A stretch of 64,000 bases of DNA from Bacteroidales bacterium (GCA_015060865.1 SUXS01000007.1:91681-155680); one strand, 5' to 3'. Positions 50,425 through 60,383 are shown, numbered from the stretch's first letter. Notes: generated from the letters alone by a model not told the origin. A program made the numbers and translations.

Positions 50425-51282
50425 ATGGATTTTCTTTCGCAATTCATACCTCGATACCTGCTCACCAAGCGCAACCAGGTCATTCTAGTGACCTCGGCTG
50501 CGGCATTTGCCCTCTTCTTCATTATCGTATACCAACCATTTGGCATATTGCAATGGGGACGCGAGCGCGTGTCGGAGTTTATGTTTGTCATCTATTCGCT
50601 CCTCATCGTACTGTTAGGCATGAGCATTGTAGCCATCAGCCGCGTCATCATGTATTACCGTACCAAGAAGCATGAAATAAGCATTTTGAATTACGCCATA
50701 TGGGTGTTTGTCGAGTTGGCCATTATGGCTATCGCCTATACCATCTGTTCCATCTTGGCCGATGTGCAGGAGGATATATGGGTAGCCTTCAAGAGCGCCC
50801 TACAAAACACCTCGCTCATTCTGCTTATCCCCTACATCATCTGTATCACCGCATTCACCCTGCAGGACAAGAACGAACGTTTGCGTCAGATAGAGGACGA
50901 CTTTGACAAAGCTGTAGCACAGAAGATGGCCGGTAAGGGACTTATCTCTTTCTACGATGAACGGGGTGAGTTGCAGCTTTCCGTGACGAAAGACAATTTG
51001 CTTTATATTGAAAGTGCCGACAACTACATCAACATTTGGTACATGAAGAGTAATCAGCCCAAGAAACTCATGCTACGCAATACGCTCAAACGCACGGCTG
51101 AGTTGCTTGCAGACACTCATGTGATGCGCTGTCATCGTGGTTATATGGTCAACATGGAACAGGTCAAGGTGCTGCGTCGCGAAAAAGAAAATTTCTATCT
51201 TGAACTGGGTATCGAGGGGGTAAAAGACATCCCCGTATCGAAAACCTATGGTGATGCCGTGATGAAGTGGCTCTCCATGTAA
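50425..51282 (+). CDS. Membrane LytTR-domain transcriptional regulator
   Basis: 285 residues: four predicted membrane helices (about 20-150, FALFFIIVYQPFGILQWG onward), a linker, then a LytTR DNA-binding domain (about 185-284, LLYIESADNYINIWYM, MLRNTLKRTAELL, MRCHRGYMVN and IPVSKTYGDAVMKWL). There is no receiver domain, so the membrane part likely senses the signal directly. It is monocistronic with a large palindrome over its promoter. The signal and targets are unknown. Confidence 0.88.
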   Translation: MDFLSQFIPRYLLTKRNQVILVTSAAAFALFFIIVYQPFGILQWGRERVSEFMFVIYSLLIVLLGMSIVAISRVIMYYRTKKHEISILNYAIWVFVELAIMAIAYTICSILADVQEDIWVAFKSALQNTSLILLIPYIICITAFTLQDKNERLRQIEDDFDKAVAQKMAGKGLISFYDERGELQLSVTKDNLLYIESADNYINIWYMKSNQPKKLMLRNTLKRTAELLADTHVMRCHRGYMVNMEQVKVLRREKENFYLELGIEGVKDIPVSKTYGDAVMKWLSM

Positions 51283-51445
51283 AATATCTTCGTCTATTCT
51301 TCGCATAATCCATTTTTTTGTACTATCTTCGCAGTCATAAATTTAGTTTCTAGGTTTATGAGGTCATGAGTTGTCAAATGGAGAATAAACTCAAGAACTC
51401 AAAACTGAAAAACTAGAGAACTTCAGAACTCAAAACTTTCAAAAT

Positions 51446-52615
51446 ATGACTAAGAAGATTCTGTTGCTCGGTTCGGGCGAATTGGGAAAAGAGTTTGTTA
51501 TCGCTGCCAAGCGATTGGGCCAGTATGTAATTGCTTGCGATGCCTATGAAGGTGCTCCCGCCATGCAGGTGGCCGATGAGTACGAGGTGTTCAGCATGCT
51601 CGACGGCGATGCGCTGGAGGCTGTGGTTGCCAAGCACAACCCCGACATCATAGTACCCGAGATTGAGGCCATCCGTACGGAACGTCTTTACGGATTCGAG
51701 GAACAGGGTATGCAGGTGGTACCCAGTGCCAAGGCGGTAAACTATACGATGAATCGCAAGGCCATCCGTGACCTGGCTGCTAAAGAACTGGGGCTGAAGA
51801 CAGCCAAATACTTCTACGCCAAATCACTCGACGAGCTGCGAGAAGCTGCCGACAAGGTAGGTTTCCCCTGTGTAGTGAAACCTCTGATGTCGTCATCGGG
51901 CAAGGGACAGTCGCTCGTAAAGAGTGCCGACGAGCTGGAGCAGGCATGGATATACGGATGCGAGGGTAGCCGCGGCGATATTAAAGAACTCATCATTGAG
52001 GAGTTCATCCGATTCGACAGCGAGATAACCCTGCTCACCGTGACTCAGCAGAACGGTCCTACCCGTTTCTGCGCCCCCATCGGGCACGTACAGAAGAGCG
52101 GCGACTACCGCGAGAGCTTCCAACCCGCGCCCATCCGTCCCGATCACCTTGTCGAGGCCCAGCGTATGGCAGCCAAGGTAACCGAGGCACTCACTGGTGC
52201 TGGCATCTGGGGCGTAGAGTTCTTCCTCAGCAACGAGAATGGCGTATACTTCTCTGAGCTATCGCCCCGTCCGCACGATACAGGTATGGTCACATTGGCC
52301 GGCACACAGTGCCTCAATGAATTTGAGTTGCACGCCCGCGCCGTATTAGGACTCCCCATCGCAGAAATTGAGCAGTACCGCATGGGCGCCAGTGCCGTTA
52401 TCCTATCGCCCATTGCTTCGAAAGAGCAGCCCCGCTATCGCGGAATGGAAGAGGCTGTTGCTGAGGCTGACACCGATATCCGCATCTTCGGAAAGCCCTA
52501 CACCAAGATCAACCGTCGCATGGGCGTGGTTGTATGTAACGCCCCCAATGGCAGCGATATGGATGCACTGCGCGACAAGTGTAAGGCTGCTGCTGCCAAG
52601 GTAGAAGTGTATTAA
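51446..52615 (+). CDS. purT: Formate-dependent phosphoribosylglycinamide formyltransferase
   Basis: Third step of purine synthesis using formate and ATP instead of formyl-tetrahydrofolate. 389 residues: N-terminal [28 protein letters not shown], the ATP-grasp domain (about 110-300) with [16 protein letters not shown], and the diagnostic [16 protein letters not shown]. Length and motifs fit PurT. The leader contains short ACTCAAAACT-type reiterations (51390-51440). Confidence 0.96.
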   Translation: MTKKILLLGSGELGKEFVIAAKRLGQYVIACDAYEGAPAMQVADEYEVFSMLDGDALEAVVAKHNPDIIVPEIEAIRTERLYGFEEQGMQVVPSAKAVNYTMNRKAIRDLAAKELGLKTAKYFYAKSLDELREAADKVGFPCVVKPLMSSSGKGQSLVKSADELEQAWIYGCEGSRGDIKELIIEEFIRFDSEITLLTVTQQNGPTRFCAPIGHVQKSGDYRESFQPAPIRPDHLVEAQRMAAKVTEALTGAGIWGVEFFLSNENGVYFSELSPRPHDTGMVTLAGTQCLNEFELHARAVLGLPIAEIEQYRMGASAVILSPIASKEQPRYRGMEEAVAEADTDIRIFGKPYTKINRRMGVVVCNAPNGSDMDALRDKCKAAAAKVEVY

Positions 52616-52674
52616 TAAACGCTGTTTTTTAGAATCTTTCACCCTATTTATTTTATTTGTATCATTTATTGTTG

Positions 52675-52840
52675 TACATTTGCAGCCGATTTAGACAATT
52701 AGAAACGCCTTCGACGAACAAGAACAACATACAGACACACTGACGAGCATACACGCTCCGGCTACCTGCCGCCACGTATTACAGACATAACTCGGCAAGC
52801 GCCCCATTCGGGGTGCAAGCTGTTTTTTGTCTTTTTTTAT
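52675..52840 (+). ncRNA. Candidate terminated leader or small RNA upstream of CNNM gene
   Basis: A -7 box TACATTTG (52675-52682) is followed by about 110 bases with short hairpins (GAGC/GCTC and CGGC/GCCG around 52745-52772). An intrinsic terminator ends 14 bases before the CNNM ATG. No open frame of note is present. It is either an attenuator/riboswitch-like leader of the transporter gene or an independent RNA of about 150 bases. I could not match it to a named RNA family. Confidence 0.45.
52799..52840 (+). terminator. Intrinsic terminator directly before the CNNM gene
   Basis: GCGCCCC pairs with GGGGTGC over a 4-base loop (52799-52816), followed by TGTTTTTTGTCTTTTTTT. Confidence 0.75.
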
Positions 52841-52854
52841 TAACACACTGAATT

Positions 52855-53904
52855 ATGGAAGAACAATTAATATACATCATCATGCTCATCTCGATAGCGT
52901 TGTCGGCCTTGTGCTCAACGCTTGAGGCAACATTATTATCCACTCCCCTATCCTATATCGCAGGCCTCGAGGAACAGGGAACCAAAGGAGCAAACAGGCT
53001 AAAGCGGCTGAAGACCAACACCGACCGCCCCATCTCGGCCATACTCTGCATCAACACTATTGCCAACACCGTAGGAGCCTCCATCGTAGGTTCGCTCGTG
53101 TATGAGGTATATGGCGATGCGTTGGTAGGTATCTTCTCCACCATCTTCACTCTATGCATCCTTATCCTGTCAGAGATTATCCCGAAGACAATAGGTACAA
53201 GTTATTGGCGCACACTGGCCATCCCGGCATCTGTGATTATCGACGGTATGATATTCATCTCCTTTCCCTTGGTGTGGGTATTGGAGCACCTGCAACGCCT
53301 CATTTCCTCGAAGTCGAACCAGGTGAGCGTAAGCCGTGAGGACATCTCGGCCATGGTGAGCGTAGCTACCGAGGAGGAGGTCATCGAAACTGAGGAGAAG
53401 AAGATGATACAGAACCTGCTCAAGCTCGATGAAGTGACCGCCCACGAGATCATGACTCCCAGTGTTGTTGTAGAGATGGTGCCTGGCAGCATGACTATAC
53501 GCGAGTTCTACAAAAGCGACAACACCCACTCGCGCATCCTTATCTATGATGAGGAAAACGACGAATATATCGTAGGATACGTACTCCGCCAGGAGGTATT
53601 GGAGAAGATGGCCGAAGATAAGTTCAATATGCACCTCAGCGAGATTATCCGCCCCATTATGACCTTCGGTGAGGAGGACTCCGTGGCTGAGATCTGGGAA
53701 AAACTCCTTGAAAAAAAAGAACACATCTCAGCCATCCTCGATGAATACGGTTCACTGCGCGGTATCGTTACCATGGAGGATGTCATCGAGACCATGCTCG
53801 GACAGGAGATTGTAGACGAAAAAGACGAAGTGGTCGACATGCAGGAGTATGCCAAGGACCAATGGGAAAAGGCCCAGAAGGATATTGTGGCTATGAACGA
53901 CTAA
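52855..53904 (+). CDS. CNNM/CorC-type transporter (DUF21 plus CBS pair)
   Basis: 349 residues: a four-helix DUF21/CNNM membrane domain (about 1-150, STLEATLLSTPLSYI and ILSEIIPKTIGTSYW) and a CBS-domain pair (about 190-310, HEIMTPSVVVEMVPG and GIVTMEDVIETMLGQEIVDE). CNNM proteins move Mg2+ or Co2+, or regulate such transport. It lacks the C-terminal CorC/HlyC domain that many bacterial members have and is therefore short. A terminator-bearing leader just upstream suggests transcription attenuation, perhaps by a metal; this is inference. Confidence 0.88.
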   Translation: MEEQLIYIIMLISIALSALCSTLEATLLSTPLSYIAGLEEQGTKGANRLKRLKTNTDRPISAILCINTIANTVGASIVGSLVYEVYGDALVGIFSTIFTLCILILSEIIPKTIGTSYWRTLAIPASVIIDGMIFISFPLVWVLEHLQRLISSKSNQVSVSREDISAMVSVATEEEVIETEEKKMIQNLLKLDEVTAHEIMTPSVVVEMVPGSMTIREFYKSDNTHSRILIYDEENDEYIVGYVLRQEVLEKMAEDKFNMHLSEIIRPIMTFGEEDSVAEIWEKLLEKKEHISAILDEYGSLRGIVTMEDVIETMLGQEIVDEKDEVVDMQEYAKDQWEKAQKDIVAMND

Positions 53905-53925
53905 ATACACTCAACCAAGAAAATT

Positions 53926-54819
53926 ATGTTTCGCAAACTGGTAGCCATCGAGCCTGTCAGCCTCATACCTTCGGCTGAACAGGAATTGCACAACTACGCA
54001 CACGAGGTAGTGCTCTATACCGATATCCCCGCTTCGGCGGATGAAATTGTTTGTCGCATAGGCGATGCCGATGCGGTGTTGCTTAGCTACACATCGACCC
54101 TCACGGCAGAGATGATGGGCCAATGCCCCAATATACGCTATGTAGGCATGTGCTGCTCACTCTACTCCCCTGAAAGCGCCAATGTAGACATCCGCTATGC
54201 TGAGGCCCATGGCATCACCGTTACCGGCATCCGTGACTACGGAGACGAGGGTGTAGTAGAATACGTAGTGAGCGAACTGGTGCGACTGCTCCACGGCTTT
54301 GGAGAAGAGCCTTGGGAGGAAATGCCCCGTGAGATTACCGGTTTGAAAGTAGGCATCGTAGGATTGGGTAAGTCGGGCGGCATGATTGCCGATGCCATGC
54401 GCTTCTTTGGTGCCCATATCGCCTACTTTGCCCGAAGCGAAAAGGCTGCAGCCACAGCTAAAGGCTATCAGTATATGCCACTCGATGAACTTATGGAGTG
54501 GAGCGATGTGGTCTTCTGCTGCCTCAACAAGAATACCGTGCTCCTACACAAGGAGGAGATGCAGCGCTTCGGCCAGCATAAGATACTTTTCAATACTGGC
54601 CTCTCCCCTGCTTGGGACGAGCCTGCTTTGCTCCATTGGCTCGACAATGGTAACAACCGCCTCTATTGCGATACGGTGGGCGCACTTGGCGGCACACATC
54701 TGCTATCGCGCCCCAACGTGCGTTGTATGAACGTATCTACCGGACGTACTAGTCAAGCGTTTGTACGCCTTAGTGAGAAGGTGTTGACAAACATCAAGCA
54801 CGTGCTTACCAAGCAATAA
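53926..54819 (+). CDS. 2-hydroxyacid-dehydrogenase-like protein with substituted catalytic residues
   Basis: 297 residues. The NAD-binding Rossmann domain is clear (VGIVGLGKSGGMIADAM, then SEKAAATAKGYQYMPLDELM and SDVVFCCLNKNTVLL). But where D-isomer dehydrogenases have N-x-x-R-G it reads NTGLSPAWDE, and where they have the catalytic His (TPHIAG) it reads MNVSTGRTSQ. The usual Arg and His thus seem absent. It may catalyse a different reaction or bind NAD for another purpose. It follows the CNNM gene by 21 bases and precedes the C1 peptidase, probably one operon. Confidence 0.75.
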   Translation: MFRKLVAIEPVSLIPSAEQELHNYAHEVVLYTDIPASADEIVCRIGDADAVLLSYTSTLTAEMMGQCPNIRYVGMCCSLYSPESANVDIRYAEAHGITVTGIRDYGDEGVVEYVVSELVRLLHGFGEEPWEEMPREITGLKVGIVGLGKSGGMIADAMRFFGAHIAYFARSEKAAATAKGYQYMPLDELMEWSDVVFCCLNKNTVLLHKEEMQRFGQHKILFNTGLSPAWDEPALLHWLDNGNNRLYCDTVGALGGTHLLSRPNVRCMNVSTGRTSQAFVRLSEKVLTNIKHVLTKQ

Positions 54820-54859
54820 GAATCAGGACATTATTCACAAAACCAATAACGATACCACA

Positions 54860-56257
54860 ATGATGAGAAGAAAACAACTCCTTGCCGCTATGGTCTTAGG
54901 AGCGGTAAGCCTAAGCGTGATGGGCCAAGGAATTACTCCGCAGATGCTGGAGAAGTTCAAGAAAGAGTACGCCATGACTCCTTCCGACCGTGCCATCCAT
55001 AATGCCATGGCCGCCAACGACGTGAGCAAGCTAGCCGTAAACCAGGCCAACCAATCAGAGATGGACACCTACTTTACCTACAGCGTCCCCTCCAAAGGCA
55101 TCACCGACCAGCAATCATCGGGTCGTTGCTGGCTCTTCACGGGCCTCAACGTCATGCGCAGTAAGGTCATCAACGAATATGGTCTGTCAAGCCTTACCTT
55201 TTCTCCCGTTTACAACTTTTTCTTCGATCAGTTGGAGAAGTCAAATCTCTTTCTGCAAGCCGTCATTGACACTGGTGAAAAGCCCATGGAGGATAAGACA
55301 GTTGAGTGGCTTTTCAAGCACCCTCTAAGTGATGGAGGCACGTTTACCGGTGTGGCCGACCTCGCTGCCAAATACGGCATTGTACCTGCAGGTGTGATGC
55401 CCGAGACCTATGCAAGCAACAATACTAACCGCTTCACCTCGCTCATCAAGCGCAAACTGCGCGAAGATGGGCTCATCCTGCGCGACAGGCTTGCAGCAGG
55501 AACCAAGAGCAAGGAACTCCAGGCCCTCAAGACCGACATGTTAGGAGAGATTTATCATATGCTCGTGCTCGGTTTCGGCGAGCCTACCACCACCTTCAAG
55601 TGGGCCCCCAAGGATGCCCGAGGCAAGTACATGTGGGAGCCAAAGGAGTATACTCCCCAGACGTTCTACGCCGAGTTCATTGGTGAGGACTACCAGCACG
55701 ACTATATCATGCTGATGAACGACCCCACCCGTGAGTACTGGAAGACCTACGAGATACAGTATGATCGCCACACCTACGACGGACACAACTGGCTCTACCT
55801 CAACCTCCCACTCGAAGACATTAAGGAGATGGCCATCGCCTCCATCAAGGACTCTACCATGATGTATTTCTCGTGTGATGTAGGTAAGGAGCTCGACAGC
55901 AAGCGTGGCCTCTTGGACCTCGCCAACTACGACTACGAATCCTTGCTGGGTATCAAGTTTGGCATGGACAAGGCTCAACGCATCCGCACCTTCGACAGTG
56001 GTTCTTCGCATGCCATGACCCTGATGGCCGTAGAGCTCGACACCGAAGGCCATCCCACCATGTGGAAGGTAGAAAACAGTTGGGGTGCCGCTTCTGGACA
56101 TAATGGCCATCTTATCATGACCGACGAATGGTTCAACGAGTACATGTTCCGCCTTGTGGTCAACAAGCGGTACGCATCGGACAAGGTCAAGCAAGCGGTT
56201 CAGCAAAAGCCCATCCTGCTTCCTTGTTGGGATCCGATGTTCATTGGCGAAGAATAG
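54860..56257 (+). CDS. Exported C1B cysteine peptidase (bleomycin hydrolase/aminopeptidase C-like)
   Basis: 465 residues. An N-terminal signal-like segment (MRRKQLLAAMVLGAVSLSVMG) precedes a papain-fold domain of the PepC/bleomycin-hydrolase type. Cys90 is in QQSSGRCWLFTGLN, His384 in SGSSHAMTLMAVE and Asn406 in WKVENSWG, the complete triad. PepC of other bacteria is cytosolic; the signal peptide here puts it in the periplasm, which is usual for Bacteroidales versions. It likely trims peptides from the N-terminus. Confidence 0.9.
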   Translation: MMRRKQLLAAMVLGAVSLSVMGQGITPQMLEKFKKEYAMTPSDRAIHNAMAANDVSKLAVNQANQSEMDTYFTYSVPSKGITDQQSSGRCWLFTGLNVMRSKVINEYGLSSLTFSPVYNFFFDQLEKSNLFLQAVIDTGEKPMEDKTVEWLFKHPLSDGGTFTGVADLAAKYGIVPAGVMPETYASNNTNRFTSLIKRKLREDGLILRDRLAAGTKSKELQALKTDMLGEIYHMLVLGFGEPTTTFKWAPKDARGKYMWEPKEYTPQTFYAEFIGEDYQHDYIMLMNDPTREYWKTYEIQYDRHTYDGHNWLYLNLPLEDIKEMAIASIKDSTMMYFSCDVGKELDSKRGLLDLANYDYESLLGIKFGMDKAQRIRTFDSGSSHAMTLMAVELDTEGHPTMWKVENSWGAASGHNGHLIMTDEWFNEYMFRLVVNKRYASDKVKQAVQQKPILLPCWDPMFIGEE

Positions 56258-56357
56258 TTTTTCTGCGCATTTTCACGCATCTTTGAGCATTTTTCGTGAA
56301 AAAGTGTTATCTTTACCCACCCATTAGCTATTGGTGGGTAAGAGTAACATTTATACT

Positions 56358-57491
56358 ATGCCTATAACCATCATACCCGTCACTTCGAAGAAAGAACTTA
56401 GGAAGTTCATCTGCTTCAATTACGAGTTGTACCGAAACTCGCCTTATGCCGTCCCCGAACTATACAGTGATATACGCGATGCCTTAGACCCACGCAAGAA
56501 TGCAGCCTTCGAGTTCTGCGAAGCACAACCCTTCATCGCCTTACGCGACCAAAAGGTCGTGGGACGTATCGTGGCTATCATCAACCACAAGGCCAATACT
56601 GTATGGAACAGGAAGGCTGTTCGTTTCGGTTGGGTCGACTTCATCGATGATGCCGAGGTTGTTGATGCCCTCTTTGCTGCAGTTGAGGAATGGGGACGAC
56701 AGCGTGGCATGACCGAGGTGCACGGTCCGTTAGGTTTCACCGACTTCGACCCCGAAGGCATGCTTGTCGAGGGTTTCGACCGTATAGGAACCATGGCCAC
56801 CATCTACAACTATCCCTACTACCCCATACACATGGAACGTATGGGCTATACGAAGGATGCAGACTGGATGGAATATCTGCTCACTGCCCCCAAGACACTG
56901 CCAGAAAAGCATGCACGCATTACTCGTATCGTAAAGGAAAAGTATGGGTTGCAGGTGGTAAAATATACCTCACACTCCAAGCTAGCCCGTGAGCGCGGCG
57001 TAGCAATCTTCGAACTGCTCAATGAGGCTTATGCACATTTATATGGATATTCGGCACTCTCCCCAAAGCAAATACAGCAATACATCAAAAGCTATCTTCC
57101 CCTGCTTGACCTCCGTCTGGTACCTATCATTGTTGACAAGGACGACAATCTCATCGGTTTTGGCGTATTGCTGCCTTCTCTCGCCGAGGCTTTCCAGAAA
57201 GCACGCGGTTTTATGTTCCCCTTCGGGTGGTGGCATCTCATCAAAGCCCTCAAGTGGAATCGTACACAGACCACCGAGATGTTGCTCGTAGCTGTGAAGC
57301 CCGAATATCAGGGCAAGGGTGCTGTAGCATTGATATTCGACGACATCATCCCCGTACATAACAAACTGGGATATAAATGGTCAGAGAGTAATCCCGAACT
57401 AGAAAGCAACATTAAAATGCAGGCTCAGTGGGATTATTTCGAGCGCGAAAATCACAAACGACGCCGGGCATATATGAAACACTTAGATTAA
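56358..57491 (+). CDS. GNAT-type N-acetyltransferase-like protein
   Basis: Start at 56358 (377 residues, MPITIIPVTSKKELRKF); the earlier ATG adds only a short, promoter-proximal piece. The N-terminal half has LRDQKVVGRIVAII and TEVHGPLGFTDFDPEGMLVE. The C-terminal half has DNLIGFGVLLPS and the acetyl-CoA-loop-like LLVAVKPEYQGKGAVALIF (Q-x-G-x-G/A), so it resembles two GNAT folds in tandem. The substrate is unknown. It is conserved-looking and monocistronic, with TATCTTTA at 56309-56316 as a possible -7 box. Confidence 0.75.
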   Translation: MPITIIPVTSKKELRKFICFNYELYRNSPYAVPELYSDIRDALDPRKNAAFEFCEAQPFIALRDQKVVGRIVAIINHKANTVWNRKAVRFGWVDFIDDAEVVDALFAAVEEWGRQRGMTEVHGPLGFTDFDPEGMLVEGFDRIGTMATIYNYPYYPIHMERMGYTKDADWMEYLLTAPKTLPEKHARITRIVKEKYGLQVVKYTSHSKLARERGVAIFELLNEAYAHLYGYSALSPKQIQQYIKSYLPLLDLRLVPIIVDKDDNLIGFGVLLPSLAEAFQKARGFMFPFGWWHLIKALKWNRTQTTEMLLVAVKPEYQGKGAVALIFDDIIPVHNKLGYKWSESNPELESNIKMQAQWDYFERENHKRRRAYMKHLD

Positions 57492-57546
57492 GAAAGTTGA
57501 ACAGGCAGGCTGCCCCGATATTTCTATCTCCCTTCTTTCCTAAGTA

Positions 57547-58140
57547 CTATTCCACCAATAGGGCCTCTACCTCTGCCGTAGAGGCCTCGTTGCATGCTGC
57601 ATAACGTTCCAAAGCCGAATGAGCAGCTTGCTTTACAATCAGGTCATCGGAGCGCATGGCTGCTGTTGCTTGATCGATAAACTCATCACGGCTACGCTCA
57701 TTCATCGTAGCGCCCAGCAGGGCAAACAGATGCGTCATCAGCCGAAAGCCCATGTACATCTCCATGCGGTTCTCCGAGGCCATCCACTGGAAGGCCTTCT
57801 GCGAGGCATAGGGCAAGCGGCGGAAGAGAGCCATGCAGACGTAGTCGGCCAACTCGGTATTGTGAATCTGCTCCATCCAGATGTCGGCAATCTCGGGATA
57901 GAAACTCTCTACTGGCTGCAGGTAGGCAGCGAGTATCTTGCACTCACGGATATCCTCCTTCCACAGGGCTTGCGCCAGCTCGTGGTTGGGTTCATACTGG
58001 GCTGCTATCTCCTTGATACGCGGCAACTCTATGCCGAAGATGAGACGGTACTGCAAACCCTTCTCTCGCAAGCTCTGCGAGATGACGCCGTTCATGAAGA
58101 GACGGAACTTGGACTTTATTTCGCGGATGGTTTCGTGCAT
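57547..58140 (-). CDS. HEAT-like DNA alkylation repair (AlkD-type) protein
   Basis: 197 residues of helical repeats. YRLIFGIELPRIKEIAAQYE, LAQALWKEDIRECKILAAY and AFQWMASENRMEMYMGFRLM fit the AlkD/AlkC-like HEAT family that removes alkylated bases. The Bacteroidales subfamily is shorter than Bacillus AlkD (about 237) and its glycosylase activity has not been established. Between it and the DPP III gene lies a GGAGATAAA-type inverted repeat. Confidence 0.75.
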   Translation of the reverse strand: MHETIREIKSKFRLFMNGVISQSLREKGLQYRLIFGIELPRIKEIAAQYEPNHELAQALWKEDIRECKILAAYLQPVESFYPEIADIWMEQIHNTELADYVCMALFRRLPYASQKAFQWMASENRMEMYMGFRLMTHLFALLGATMNERSRDEFIDQATAAMRSDDLIVKQAAHSALERYAACNEASTAEVEALLVE

Positions 58141-58161
58141 GTTTTGTTTAGGGAGTTAAAT

Positions 58162-58325
58162 GGAGATAAATGGAGTTAGAGGGAGATAAAGGCCGATAGT
58201 CTCATCGTGCGTAAGAACGTTTTGGTTCGTTGATGCCGCGCTAACTTGGCAGAGCTTGCAAGCGATTTCTACTCTCGCGTAATTGCGGTATTGGCTTTTA
58301 TCTCCCCTTATCTCCCTTTATCTCC
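58162..58325. repeat. Inverted repeat built of GGAGATAAA units
   Basis: 33-base arms at 58162-58194 and 58293-58325 match with about five mismatches. Each arm is itself a tandem of GGAGATAAA-like nonamers. The 98-base middle has no gene. Confidence 0.8.
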
Positions 58326-58340
58326 TTCTTTCCATATACA

Positions 58341-60383
58341 TTAGTTTCTATAAGGCAACGTAGCATAGTCGCGGCTGTAGCGCAGCATCTGGTCGTCGTA
58401 GCTCTCGTCATATGAGATGGTGACGTCGGTGATGTTGCCTTCAGCATCGGTCACGGCTGTGTATACGGGGTTGATGAAGCCCTTGTAGGGAGCGAGGTTC
58501 AGTGCCTCGTAGCGGGCAAGGATCTCCTTGTGCAGCTCTTGGTCTACCTGTACGGCATACTGCTCTACGAGCTGACGGCCAGCCTCGTAGTCGCCCTCCG
58601 ACTTGATACGCTGAATCTCGGCAAGCAGCTCGCCAAAGAGACCACGCAGCTTCTCGTAGTCGTTGATTTTTACGAAGGTCTTGCCATCGCGCTTCACCAG
58701 TTCAATCACATTGTCGGCCTTGCCATGCTCATAGGCCCAGCGGGCAATGAGCTGACGGTTACGCATGTGAGCCTCCTCTACGGTAGCACCCGGCTCGATG
58801 CGCACGAGCTGTGTCATCAGACCATTCATCATCTGTCCGTAGTACTCAGCCTTGTATGCCTCGGCATTGGGGAGCAGTCCCAGTTCTACCATCTTGGGGT
58901 CGCCCAGGTAGTAGAGTCCGAAGAGGTCGGCACGGGTCTCCTCGATGGTCGAGCCGTGAGCCTTCAGCGCGTCGGGGTCTACACCGGGGAGCAGCTTGCC
59001 CGAGCCGTGGCCCAAGCACTCGTGCAGGTCGGTATGGAGGTCGCCGGTGAGGGCATCGTACTCTTCGAGCAGCTTGCGCTCCACGTCGCTGTATACAAAT
59101 TCTTCATTGAAACCGTTGCCCAGTGCTGCCATGTTGTACGCCTCGGTGAGGTTACCGATGGTCACCGACTTAGAGCCGTGTGCGCTGCGTATCCAGTTTG
59201 AGTTGGGCAGGTTGATGCCGATAGCTGTCGAGGGATAGAGGTCACCGGCAAGGATGGCTGCGGTGATAACCTTGGCGGTCACGCCCTTCACCTTCTCCTT
59301 CTTGAAGCGGCTGTCTACGGGTGAGTTGTCCTCAAACCATTGCGCATTGCTGCTGATGGTCTCGGTGCGCTTGGTAGCCTCCAGATCCTTGAAGTTGACG
59401 ATAGACTCCCACGAAGCCTTCATGCCGAGCGGGTCGCCATAGCTCTCGGTGAAACCGTTGACAAAGTCGATGCGTGAGTCGAGGTCGCCCACCCAAGCGA
59501 TGCAGTAGTCGTCAAAGTCCTCCAAGCTGCCCGAGCGGTAATACTTGATGAGCTTCTCGATGACTGCCTTCTGCTCGTCGTTCTCAGCCACGGTGAGGGC
59601 CTTCTCCAGCCAGTATACCACCTTTGAGAGTGCCTCGCCATAGAGGCCTTCGGTGTGCCATACCTTCTCCACCACCTTGCCGTTCTCCTTCACGAGACGG
59701 CTGTTCATACCATACATCACGGGCGTCTCGTCCTTGGGGTCCTTCAGGTTGTTGTAGAAGGCCTCGGCCTCGGCCTGAGTCACGCCGTCGTAGTAGTAGC
59801 TTGCAGAGGTCAGCACAAGGTCCTCACCATCGGCCTGGTTTACACGCTTGGCCATCACTGCAGGGTCAAAGATAGCGGGGAACACCTCATCGCAGAGGGC
59901 CTCCACGGTCTGTCCCTCAGCCAAGGGCAGCTTGGCGGCATCCACTGCGAGCAGGGCCTGCTTGAAGAATTCGGGTGAGAAGCCGGGCACAAACTTGTCG
60001 GCACTGTAGTGGTGGTGTATGCCGTTCGAGAACCATACACGCTTCACGTAGGTCACGAAGTTCTTCCAATCCTCCGTTGTCTTGTCACCTTGATAGTCGG
60101 TATACACCGTCTCCAGCATCTTGCGGATGACGAGGTTGTGGCGTCCGTTCTGGTCGAACAGGATGTCGCGTCCCTGCAGGGCAGCCTCTTGGAGGTAATA
60201 CACGAGTTTCTTCTGGTCGAGGGTCAGTTCGTCGAATCCCTTCACCTCGTAACGAAGCATCTGGATATCGGCAAATGATTCGTTGGTGTAGTCAAATTTC
60301 GCCTCAGCTTCGGCCTGCTTGCCATTGTTGCAAGATACGCATAGTGCTGTTGCCATAGCTAACATTGTCAATTGTCTTTTCAT
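58341..60383 (-). CDS. Dipeptidyl peptidase III (M49), lipoprotein
   Basis: Zinc exopeptidase releasing dipeptides from the N-terminus of peptides. 680 residues: lipobox CVSC (Cys18) predicts lipid anchoring to the envelope. The zinc motif HECLGH is at 454-459, the five-residue form seen in Bacteroides DPP III rather than the six-residue HEXXXH form of eukaryotes. The second glutamate motif is EETRAD at 481-486. Strong C/G-ending codon use suggests high expression. Intact. Confidence 0.93.
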   Translation of the reverse strand: MKRQLTMLAMATALCVSCNNGKQAEAEAKFDYTNESFADIQMLRYEVKGFDELTLDQKKLVYYLQEAALQGRDILFDQNGRHNLVIRKMLETVYTDYQGDKTTEDWKNFVTYVKRVWFSNGIHHHYSADKFVPGFSPEFFKQALLAVDAAKLPLAEGQTVEALCDEVFPAIFDPAVMAKRVNQADGEDLVLTSASYYYDGVTQAEAEAFYNNLKDPKDETPVMYGMNSRLVKENGKVVEKVWHTEGLYGEALSKVVYWLEKALTVAENDEQKAVIEKLIKYYRSGSLEDFDDYCIAWVGDLDSRIDFVNGFTESYGDPLGMKASWESIVNFKDLEATKRTETISSNAQWFEDNSPVDSRFKKEKVKGVTAKVITAAILAGDLYPSTAIGINLPNSNWIRSAHGSKSVTIGNLTEAYNMAALGNGFNEEFVYSDVERKLLEEYDALTGDLHTDLHECLGHGSGKLLPGVDPDALKAHGSTIEETRADLFGLYYLGDPKMVELGLLPNAEAYKAEYYGQMMNGLMTQLVRIEPGATVEEAHMRNRQLIARWAYEHGKADNVIELVKRDGKTFVKINDYEKLRGLFGELLAEIQRIKSEGDYEAGRQLVEQYAVQVDQELHKEILARYEALNLAPYKGFINPVYTAVTDAEGNITDVTISYDESYDDQMLRYSRDYATLPYRN

